NCBI GenBank assembly: GCA_015233155.1
Contig: JADFYG010000045.1
Span: forward strand, 1-50,634
From: Candidatus Rifleibacteriota bacterium
Lineage (GTDB): Bacteria > Muiribacteriota > Ozemobacteria > Ozemobacterales > Ozemobacteraceae
Length of the DNA stretch: 50,634 nt
Direction of reading: 5' to 3'
The notes under the pieces were generated by a model, which was not told the DNA's origin, searched no databases, and worked only from the letters and a program-made list of their open reading frames with translations. Both the position numbers and the translations under genes were made by a program. Positions 1-6,510 of this stretch are shown piece after piece. Position 1 is the stretch's first letter. Each line of letters begins with the position of its first letter.

Positions 1-928
1 AAAAGTAGAGATAATTGTCGCCGGATATACGCAAAACGCTTCCTGTATTATTGGCAAACGACGGGGGGGATGGCTGTGGACTGATAAATTTTGTGGTGTC
101 GGTAAGATAATTTGGGGCTGAAGTAGAGACTTTAATAATTTTTATAGTCTTGGATTGTTTATCCCAGCAAAAAAGAAATTTTCCGTCCGGACGAATATCG
201 ATTCCTACGTCATTTTCGGCAGCGTTGGGGTCGAACATCGGGCCGGGAGAATAGGAAACAGATGCAATCCCTTTGAGATAATAGCTGTTGGCCGGATCGA
301 TGCAGATTGCCAGAACTTCGGTTGCGCATTGCGCATAGAGGAATTTATTATTCGGGTGGACGACCAGATGACCTGGCGTGCTTTCCACGGGGAAATAGGT
401 AACGAAATTTGTGTTCTGATCAATCATGGCAATTTCCGGCTGGGCCGGGTTCGGTGAGGAAACAAATATGCTCTCTTGAGCATCAGGATAAGCGCATATC
501 AGCCCCGTCAAACTGGTCAAACTTGCGGCTTCAATATCTGGGCTGCCCATTCTGTCTACATCGATTCGGTATGCCCACAAGTTCGTGGGCTTTTGCGCTT
601 CTAATAATCCCTGGGATGGACCAAGAGTGGCGAATTCAGGAACTTGGGAAAATGTGACCGTGACTGTAAGGGTTGCGCCATCACTGGTCGGGACTTCCGA
701 ATATCTGTTGATCGGGTCTATGGTAAGAGGCATCGAGCCGTATATCAGGGCTTGGGCCGAGAGAGCCAGTTCTCCAGCCGAGACCTGGTGTTTCAAATTC
801 GATGAGTTTTGTACGCTCTGTATCAATGTACCGAGAATCGGAACTGCCAGACTTCCGGCGACTACGATCATGACCATAGCTTCCGCCAGCCCTATTCCAC
901 GCCGTCTCGATGTTTTATCAGATTTCAT
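1..928 (-). CDS. Pilin-like N-terminus with beta-propeller-like region (partial)
   Basis: The frame is open from an ATG at 928 to the window edge, so the C-terminus is missing; 309 residues are visible. The N-terminus has a basic stretch, then a prepilin-peptidase-type site (RRRG|IGLAE, glutamate at +5) and a hydrophobic helix, which are the marks of a type IV pilin or pseudopilin. From about residue 130 the sequence contains blade-like repeats such as HLVVHPNNKFLYAQC and IDIRPDGKFLFCWD, typical of YVTN/SMP-30-type beta-propellers. A purine-rich ribosome site (AGAGGGAG) lies upstream. It is the last gene of a minus-strand minor-pilin operon, 36 bp after the PilX-like gene. In position it resembles PilY1, which also carries a propeller but is not a pilin. 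The fusion is seen directly; the role as a tip adhesin or pilus-priming subunit is inference. Confidence 0.75.
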   Translation of the reverse strand, partial: MKSDKTSRRRGIGLAEAMVMIVVAGSLAVPILGTLIQSVQNSSNLKHQVSAGELALSAQALIYGSMPLTIDPINRYSEVPTSDGATLTVTVTFSQVPEFATLGPSQGLLEAQKPTNLWAYRIDVDRMGSPDIEAASLTSLTGLICAYPDAQESIFVSSPNPAQPEIAMIDQNTNFVTYFPVESTPGHLVVHPNNKFLYAQCATEVLAICIDPANSYYLKGIASVSYSPGPMFDPNAAENDVGIDIRPDGKFLFCWDKQSKTIKIIKVSTSAPNYLTDTTKFISPQPSPPSFANNTGSVLRISGDNYLYF

Positions 929-964
929 ATTGTGTCGCTCCCTCTACTTGCTGTCCGAGCATGT

Positions 965-1723
965 CTAATTCCAGGGATAAACCAGTGAAGAATGAAATGT
1001 CGCGATCACGGAATCCGGGTACTGGACCTCCATTTGGCGAATGCGATCGACATGTATGGTTCTATTGTAGGGATTGATTTCCAGGCGAGCATTGAGTTGA
1101 GCGTAATAGCTCGCGACCGGGACTCCGTCATCGATCTGCCGGAAAACTCCCAGGGATTTTATATATACAAAACTGGCGAGGCATGCTCCATTGTCATCAT
1201 CCGCGTAGGTTTTAATCATGAAAAGCGCGGAACTTGCAACGTCGGGAGTACTCTCAAACAGGGTGGTACCGCTGGCGAATGTCCATGCTGAGACGGCGAT
1301 GGTATTATTGTATGGATTCTGTGTCGTTGATGCGGGATGACAGATTGCGATCTGTTGCCCAGGGGTATTGGAAGTACTGCGAGAAGGGGTATTCTCCGAA
1401 AGAAAATGTATGCGCTTGCGGCAGTCGGTCGATGTCGTTGAAAAAGTATAACCGTCAGCCAACAGAAGTCCCATGTAGTAGTTGATCCCGGCTTGGGCTG
1501 CGCTTGAAGCCTTTGCCGGGTATTGACTAAACGTGACTCCGGTACTCTCTGTTCTTACCAGTAAAATATTACTCGTCGAAACGGCCATCATGAAGCCCAT
1601 GACAAGGACGACTATGATTAGTCCGGCCAATGCTTTTCGTGAGGCCAGAATTCCAAATAGGGTTGGTTGCCGATGCTTCAATTGAGCGAAGCTTTCTTCA
1701 TTTTTGCTGTCTTTTTGTGTCAT
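965..1723 (-). CDS. PilX-like minor pilin
   Basis: About 252 residues. A charged N-terminal tail of about 27 residues precedes one strongly hydrophobic segment (ALAGLIIVVLVMGFMMAVS), followed by a periplasmic-type region rich in Ser, Thr and Asn. I chose the ATG at 1723, one base past the stop of the preceding gene at 1725; longer starts up to 1792 would lie inside that gene. There is no clean prepilin-peptidase glycine, as is common for PilX/GspK-type proteins with an unusual leader. Position third in the pilin operon supports a PilX-like assignment, and the sequence has two cysteine pairs that could form disulfides. Sequence similarity to a named family is weak, so the call rests mainly on topology and context. 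Confidence 0.6.
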   Translation of the reverse strand: MTQKDSKNEESFAQLKHRQPTLFGILASRKALAGLIIVVLVMGFMMAVSTSNILLVRTESTGVTFSQYPAKASSAAQAGINYYMGLLLADGYTFSTTSTDCRKRIHFLSENTPSRSTSNTPGQQIAICHPASTTQNPYNNTIAVSAWTFASGTTLFESTPDVASSALFMIKTYADDDNGACLASFVYIKSLGVFRQIDDGVPVASYYAQLNARLEINPYNRTIHVDRIRQMEVQYPDSVIATFHSSLVYPWN

Positions 1724-1724
1724 T

Positions 1725-2336
1725 TCATTGTATTCCCGGTGCATAAAACGTTGCGGTGGCTTCAAACGTGGGGGTTGCATTCGTTTCGTCATATATTTCC
1801 CCTGATTGAGCGTTATCGAGAAGCAGGTAAATGCTCATGGAATTTTTGGAAATGCGCGTCGCCGAAAAAGTCGCGAGATGCTCTGTAAAAGAGCCGACGA
1901 ATCGCATCAGAGAAATTTCATATTTGGCATTCTCTGCCGTTCCCGGGACGAATGAAACCTGGCCCGGCCCGGGTGGGGAATAAGAAGTATAGGTTGCAAT
2001 AAGTTGCCTGGGAGGACCAGCATCTATCGATAGGCGAACCGCAACGACGCCGAAGAAATAGTTCCCCGCCTCAGGAGAGCCTGTGGCCACCATCATCGCG
2101 AAGGTCGCGACATTAGAAGTATCTCCAATCGCGGGAGACATTGCATAAGATTTCTCGGCAAAATTCCGGATGGTTTCAACCACCATGCTGCCTTCGGCTC
2201 CAAGGTTTATCGACTGGTCGGTACGGCGCCACGTATCTGATGACAACTGGACGAAAGACATTAGAGAAACCAACATCATTGCCATGATCATGGTGGATAC
2301 CAGAACTTCTACGAAGGTAAAACCTTTCATGATCAT
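1725..2336 (-). CDS. Prepilin-type pseudopilin (PilW/GspJ-like)
   Basis: About 203 residues. The leader is very short and ends in a canonical prepilin-peptidase site (MKG|FTFVEVLVS, glutamate at +5), followed by a methionine-rich hydrophobic helix. Processed proteins of this class join the inner-membrane pseudopilus or the tip complex of type IV pili. The start overlaps the stop of the upstream gene as TAATG, with GAGG just upstream; a second ATG at 2330 gives the shortest leader and is an equally good start. The stop lies one base from the next gene's ATG, so the three genes are translationally coupled. The globular part is unrecognised, hence only a general PilW/PilV/GspJ-like label. Confidence 0.75.
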   Translation of the reverse strand: MIMKGFTFVEVLVSTMIMAMMLVSLMSFVQLSSDTWRRTDQSINLGAEGSMVVETIRNFAEKSYAMSPAIGDTSNVATFAMMVATGSPEAGNYFFGVVAVRLSIDAGPPRQLIATYTSYSPPGPGQVSFVPGTAENAKYEISLMRFVGSFTEHLATFSATRISKNSMSIYLLLDNAQSGEIYDETNATPTFEATATFYAPGIQ

Positions 2337-2878
2337 TATTCCTCGTAAGATTCCGTGCTGGAGTATCCACCGAAGGCTGTCAATGTGATGGTCATAGTCG
2401 CGTTTCCGTAATTGAAGAAAATCTGGCGTGGAAATATCATAACGCCGTCTTCTCCCCAACTCCAGTTGCTGACGAGCTTGCCTGCCGGAGTAAAATAGAT
2501 GGTATCGATCTGATCGGCAGTGACGGTGACCTCAGGCGAAAGTTCGCGCGTGGCTTCATCCAGTATCGACCACCATTGTGCGGGGTCAGCTACATCGTTC
2601 GGACCGGGAATGGTCGGGTCTTCCGGGCCGTGGGAAAATTGTTCTACGGAATAAGTATTGTCCGTGGCAATTTTCGTCAGAACCAGGCGATGAACATGGC
2701 CGGTGTTGATCGCTTCATATCTCGCCGCTCTCACGTCGGCCAGAAAAATTCTCGCTTCGGCTCCGGCTCTGGCTCCGGACTGGAAATTTCCGACTGATGG
2801 CAATGCAAGGGTAGAGACAACCGCTACAACGGACACTATCGCCATCAATTCGAGAAGGGTGTACCCTCTCGTATTCAT
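2336..2878 (-). CDS. FimT/GspH-like pseudopilin
   Basis: About 180 residues and the first gene of the minor-pilin operon. The N-terminus shows the prepilin site MNTRG|YTLLELMAIVS with the +5 glutamate and a hydrophobic helix, then the alanine/arginine-rich segment (ARIFLADVRAARYEAI) that is typical of GspH/FimT, where it follows a phrase like DLxxARSEAI. Such proteins are minor pseudopilins that help start pilus assembly. An upstream GTG at 2902 gives a leader of eight more residues and cannot be excluded; the ATG at 2878 was chosen because it gives a normal-length leader. The gene overlaps its downstream neighbour by one base, indicating co-translation. Confidence 0.75.
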   Translation of the reverse strand: MNTRGYTLLELMAIVSVVAVVSTLALPSVGNFQSGARAGAEARIFLADVRAARYEAINTGHVHRLVLTKIATDNTYSVEQFSHGPEDPTIPGPNDVADPAQWWSILDEATRELSPEVTVTADQIDTIYFTPAGKLVSNWSWGEDGVMIFPRQIFFNYGNATMTITLTAFGGYSSTESYEE

Positions 2879-3056
2879 CGGCAGCTCGAAATAGAGGGAC
2901 ACGAGAAAAATTTCCCCGATGACATACTTTCCCTCCTGAACAAATGAATTGCCATTTCTCTGCTTTCAGTATAGGCGAGTTGCAGCATAATGGCAATGTT
3001 CAGACAGGGTGGAGTCGCCGAATCTTTATGCGGTGCGTCCAGAGATCGGTCGGATT

Positions 3057-3926
3057 CTACCTTTTGGCTGAATTACCCTGGAGGCACAGCCCGGCGAGGC
3101 CGCATGAACGGCAGTCATCGGGGTTGCGCCCGTGGGTGCATGATTTCGAGATGCCGAGGTGGCAGAGTGCGAAGTCGTAACGCAGAGGGTCAACAGGGTC
3201 GAATCGGCGCAGGGCATCCGTGATTTCGACGGCGGCTTTCCAGTCGTCGGTTCGGCGGGTAAGCAGGCCCAGGTTTCGGCTGAGGCGCGCTATGTGCCGG
3301 TCGAGGGGAACCACCAGCGCCGCGCCGGGGATTTCCCGCCAGATTCCGAGGTCTACTCCGTCGTCCGGGCGTGCAACCCATCGCAGGAATATGCAGAGCC
3401 GTTTTACACAGCCTCCAAGGGAGGGGTCGGGAAGCAGGTGGCGAGCTCCTTGTGTGAGCGGTTCTCCGAGCGCCTCTTCAGTTTCGCGCGCAAGATCGGA
3501 GCGGAGCGAAGCTAGACCGGAATGAATATTTTCGTCAGGCTTCCAGCCTGCGGCGAAGGATTCCCACAAGCCGCCGCGACGCTCTATTACCCGCCCGATT
3601 CCACGAGCCAATGCGGCGATTTCCCGATTAGTGCTCAAACGATAGCCGGGCCATACAGGTATGGAAAGACGATTCATGATGAGATCAAGAAAACGATCAT
3701 CGGATGCGGCAAGCACCCTGGCGATGACGGGCATGAACTGATCGACCGAACCGTATGCAAGCGCGGCGCTGAAAAAAGCCACGGCCTCGATTTCCTGACG
3801 CGATCGACCGAGCGCCAGAAACCTGCGCGGGAAACTGACCGGGTCGTGGGCTGTTTCCGCTGCGATATCAAGGAGGGCCAGTGTCTTATCCAGCTTTTTT
3901 TTAATATCCAAGGTGGGACCATTCAC
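3057..3926 (-). CDS. TIGR02757/DUF2400 family protein with cysteine cluster
   Basis: 289 residues. The order of phrases HDPVSFPRRF, AALAYGSVDQFMP, GGCVKRLCIFLRWVARPDDGVDLG, ALVVPLDRHIARLSRNLGLL and DPLRYDFALCHLGISKSC is characteristic of TIGR02757 (DUF2400), a family of unknown function with a helical fold that recalls HhH-GPD DNA glycosylases. The C-terminus carries four cysteines at about 263, 272, 275 and 281 (spacing C-x8-C-x2-C-x5-C), close to the iron-sulfur loop of endonuclease III/MutY (C-x6-C-x2-C-x5-C). No good ribosome site precedes the ATG at 3926, so the exact start is uncertain. The gene stands alone downstream of the nucleoside kinase, separated by a palindromic element. A role in DNA repair is inference. 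Confidence 0.75.
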   Translation of the reverse strand: MNGPTLDIKKKLDKTLALLDIAAETAHDPVSFPRRFLALGRSRQEIEAVAFFSAALAYGSVDQFMPVIARVLAASDDRFLDLIMNRLSIPVWPGYRLSTNREIAALARGIGRVIERRGGLWESFAAGWKPDENIHSGLASLRSDLARETEEALGEPLTQGARHLLPDPSLGGCVKRLCIFLRWVARPDDGVDLGIWREIPGAALVVPLDRHIARLSRNLGLLTRRTDDWKAAVEITDALRRFDPVDPLRYDFALCHLGISKSCTHGRNPDDCRSCGLAGLCLQGNSAKR

Positions 3927-3972
3927 AATAAAGACTTAAATAATGTCATAAAGCAAAATGACAGAAAAAATT

Positions 3973-4100
3973 TCTCACGGAGCCCACAAAGATCACGGAG
4001 AAAGCCAAAATAATCTGCAAAGACGCAATGCGATTTTTTTTGAAAAGTCTTCTTCTTAAAAACAAATAAAAATCTCTGTGTTCTCTGTGCCTCTGTGAGA
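3973..4100. repeat. Inverted repeat of the CACAGAG type
   Basis: Two arms of 27-28 bases, 3973-4000 (TCTCACGGAGCCCACAAAGA...) and 4074-4100 (ending CTCTGTGCCTCTGTGAGA), are imperfect reverse complements with about 73 bases between them, flanked outside by A- or T-runs. It lies between two tandem minus-strand genes. The same CACAGAG-like text is widely scattered in intergenic DNA of many bacteria. On the minus strand the second arm is followed by a T-run, so it may also end transcription from the nucleoside kinase gene. Confidence 0.65.
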
Positions 4101-4202
4101 AAAAAATCTGTAACTGTGCTGGAGTGTCTGAATAATTGATATGCAAAGGTGACCCGGGGAGTCCCCCGGAATTGCACACGAACATTTTGTTATCTGAATA
4201 GT

Positions 4203-5858
4203 TCAGTATTGGAATGAGCTTCCGCCGATGAATTCTCGCAGGATGGATGTCGGCGGCACTTCGCGCGGATCAAGAGGCTTGAACAGAGAGAGAAGGCGAA
4301 GGAGTCGGCGGGACTCACTGTAGCTGGATCTGTCAGGCTGAATTTCAAGCAGCAGCGGCTCTATGAGCGATTTAAGAATTGATGTCTCATATGGGACAGC
4401 GGAGTTGAAAACCATGTCGGCACCTTCCTGGAAGGGGAAGATATTGCGCTCTTCGCCGCGTCGCACTGATGGCCAGCGCATGATCGTCTCGTCCGCGGAA
4501 TAGCCGCGATACTGTTTATCTCTTACGGTGCGTCTGATGAGGCGTGTATCGGTAGTCGAGATGCGGTTATAATCGTCGATGACGAGCTGGGTCAGGGCTG
4601 AAATATAGATTTTGAATTTTGCGGAAGCGGGCACCGAGTGTGTCAGTTCGTCATTCAGACCGTGGATTCCCTCAATGATGACGATTTGATCCTGGTTGAT
4701 GCGCATCGGCACGGTTTCCGGCTTGCGGCTGCCTGTGGCGAAGTCGAATCGCGGGATTTGAATCTCGCGTCCTTGCAGCAGTTCTTCCATGTGGATATTG
4801 AACAGGTCGAGATCGAGGGCGTGAATATCCTCGAAATCGTAGTTTCCTTCTTCATCCCGCGGTGTTTCATCACGATTCTTGAAATAATTGTCGAGTGAGA
4901 GAGCGATGGGACGCAGCCCGTTCACCGTCAATTGTATGCACAGGCGCTTGCTGAAAGTGGTTTTGCCCGAGCTGGACGGCCCGGCGATAAGTACGATACG
5001 CGCCGTTTTGCGACGGGTGATTTCGTCGGCGATTATCCCGATCTTCTTTTCATGCAGGGCTTCCGCGACTTTAATGAAATCGGAGACGCCGCCGCTCTGG
5101 ATCATCTGATTAAATCGTCCAACGTTGTTAACTTCGAGAATCTTGCCCCATTCCTTGCTTTCCCGGTATACGGCAAAGATTTTCGGCTGATCTTTTATCT
5201 CTGAGGCGGCACGGGGATCGGCCGGATTGGGGAACAGGAGGACAAAGCCACTGGCATACTGACGAAGTTCGAAAACATCTATATAACCGGTTGAAGGAAC
5301 TATCGGACCCAGGTCGATATCGTAGTATTTCCAGCAGGAGACTATGCCGACGGTATCGTTGTTTACATTTTGGAGCAGGCGCGCCTTTTCAGGATACCCT
5401 TCTTTTTTGAAGAGAGCGACGGCTTCCGGCCGTGTGAGATTGCGTTTGTTGAATGGCTCGTCCTTGGCTACGATATTGCGCATGCGCTCGTTTATATAAC
5501 CTAGAATGGTTGTGGAAACCGGAACATCGGTTGAGAGATCGTAATAGAATCCGTTGCCGATCGAATGTCCGATGACGAGGCGAGCATTTCGATAGAGTTC
5601 AAGGACGGCGCGGGCAAGGATGATTGTGGCGCTCCGGCGATAAGCGTCCTGGCCCGGGCGGGTCCTGATGTCGAGGAACTCGACGGTGCAATCCATTTCC
5701 GGGCAGAAGTCGAGTCCGCGAATATCGTTGTCTACTCTTGCGCAAAGAATGCGAAGATGCGATTCGCGCGGAATGGTTCGTGCGAAGTCCAATAGAGACT
5801 TTCCGCGCTCATGCAGATGTGTTGTGCCGTTGGGAAGAGTTATGGTGATGGTTTCCAT
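4203..5858 (-). CDS. TGS-domain nucleoside (uridine-type) kinase
   Basis: About 551 residues. Residues 1-65 resemble a TGS domain (METITITLPNGTTHLHERG), residues about 66-230 resemble the second additional domain of threonyl-tRNA synthetase, and about 270-490 form a P-loop kinase of the uridine kinase/PRK family with Walker A GPSSSGKT at 293-300, LSLDNYF and the phrase IVIIEGIHGLND. This three-part architecture is known from bacteria and Thermotoga, where proteins of this type act as nucleoside kinases in pyrimidine or related salvage. The ATG at 5858 has GAGG nine bases upstream and starts the TGS domain exactly; a longer frame to 5912 has no support. It is a single gene, divergent from the small protein at 6189 across a hairpin-rich spacer. 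Confidence 0.88.
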   Translation of the reverse strand: METITITLPNGTTHLHERGKSLLDFARTIPRESHLRILCARVDNDIRGLDFCPEMDCTVEFLDIRTRPGQDAYRRSATIILARAVLELYRNARLVIGHSIGNGFYYDLSTDVPVSTTILGYINERMRNIVAKDEPFNKRNLTRPEAVALFKKEGYPEKARLLQNVNNDTVGIVSCWKYYDIDLGPIVPSTGYIDVFELRQYASGFVLLFPNPADPRAASEIKDQPKIFAVYRESKEWGKILEVNNVGRFNQMIQSGGVSDFIKVAEALHEKKIGIIADEITRRKTARIVLIAGPSSSGKTTFSKRLCIQLTVNGLRPIALSLDNYFKNRDETPRDEEGNYDFEDIHALDLDLFNIHMEELLQGREIQIPRFDFATGSRKPETVPMRINQDQIVIIEGIHGLNDELTHSVPASAKFKIYISALTQLVIDDYNRISTTDTRLIRRTVRDKQYRGYSADETIMRWPSVRRGEERNIFPFQEGADMVFNSAVPYETSILKSLIEPLLLEIQPDRSSYSESRRLLRLLSLFKPLDPREVPPTSILREFIGGSSFQY

Positions 5859-5926
5859 GACAGAAGACCTCGACTTCGTTAGGGGTGGGTAATTGACCCA
5901 ATAAGCTAGCATTCACCCAGGGCCTT

Positions 5927-6124
5927 GTCAAGCCTTCGATATCAGGGCCAAGGCAAACGCATTAAAATTTCGGAGGTAGGGCGCGACCGCTGGGCGCGCC
6001 GCTTCGCGCTTCGGCGTGCCCGGCGGTCACGCCCTACCTTACTCGTAGTAACCTCATTATGAGCCGCGCTATAGGCCAATTCCCGATTTTTAAAGCATTT
6101 GCCCTGATATCAGGGCTTGAAATC
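5927..6124. repeat. Nested inverted-repeat element
   Basis: Outer arms: 5927-5972 and 6083-6124 are imperfect reverse complements sharing CAAGCC, ATATCAGGGC and an A-rich stretch ending CGG. The right arm contains the perfect 16-base palindrome GCCCTGATATCAGGGC at 6101-6116. Inner hairpin: 5975-6000 and 6013-6038 are 26-base arms with three mismatches around a 12-base loop, starting GGTAGGGCG. The whole spacer (5859-6188) between two divergent genes is therefore almost entirely palindromic DNA, and it must also hold their promoters, which I could not place. It looks like a composite of two REP-like repeats. Confidence 0.7.
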
Positions 6125-6188
6125 GCGGCGTGCATGAGGTATCTTAACCGCCACTTCATTTTTCAACCAGATCCAGGAGGAGTGTTCC

Positions 6189-6461
6189 ATGTCGAAAGAT
6201 TTTTCCGCCAAGTCGCAAACATCGTCTGATCCGCACGCTGATTCGCATAGTTCCGCCGGCAAGCCACTTGATCCACGAGTTGCCTCGCGCAAGCTGTCCG
6301 ATGATGATGTCCTAAAATTACGCGCAGAAAAAGTGGAGTTGAATCGCCATTCCCGGAGACAGACCGGAATGAAGAAGTGCTGTAAGGGAAAGAGCGACAA
6401 TCTGTTGGAGTGTGAAACGCCTGAAGGTCGTTGTCCTGACTTCGATATTTGTAAAGAATAA
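6189..6461 (+). CDS. Small cysteine-containing hypothetical protein
   Basis: 90 residues with an excellent ribosome site (AGGAGGAG, six bases before the ATG). The first half is polar and probably disordered (rich in Ser, Asp, Lys). The second half has the phrase MKKCCKGKSDNLLECETPEGRCPDFDIC, with five cysteines that could bind a metal or form a small zinc-ribbon-like fold. I recognise no family. It is convergent with the debranching-type enzyme gene (50 bp between stops) and divergent from the nucleoside kinase. The strong ribosome site and skewed composition support a real gene. Confidence 0.6.
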   Translation: MSKDFSAKSQTSSDPHADSHSSAGKPLDPRVASRKLSDDDVLKLRAEKVELNRHSRRQTGMKKCCKGKSDNLLECETPEGRCPDFDICKE

Positions 6462-6510
6462 GCACCTGCAGTAATAAGAAGGTCGGGAAAAGCTATACAG
6501 AAGTACAATT

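Noticed and set aside
3923..4185. Two short minus-strand open frames (about 80 residues)
   Set aside because: They are the translation of the CACAGAG palindromic repeat. Such frames are a well-known source of false gene calls.
5975..6038. The GC-rich hairpin as a Rho-independent terminator
   Set aside because: It lies between two divergent gene starts, with no T-run after either arm and no gene ending nearby.
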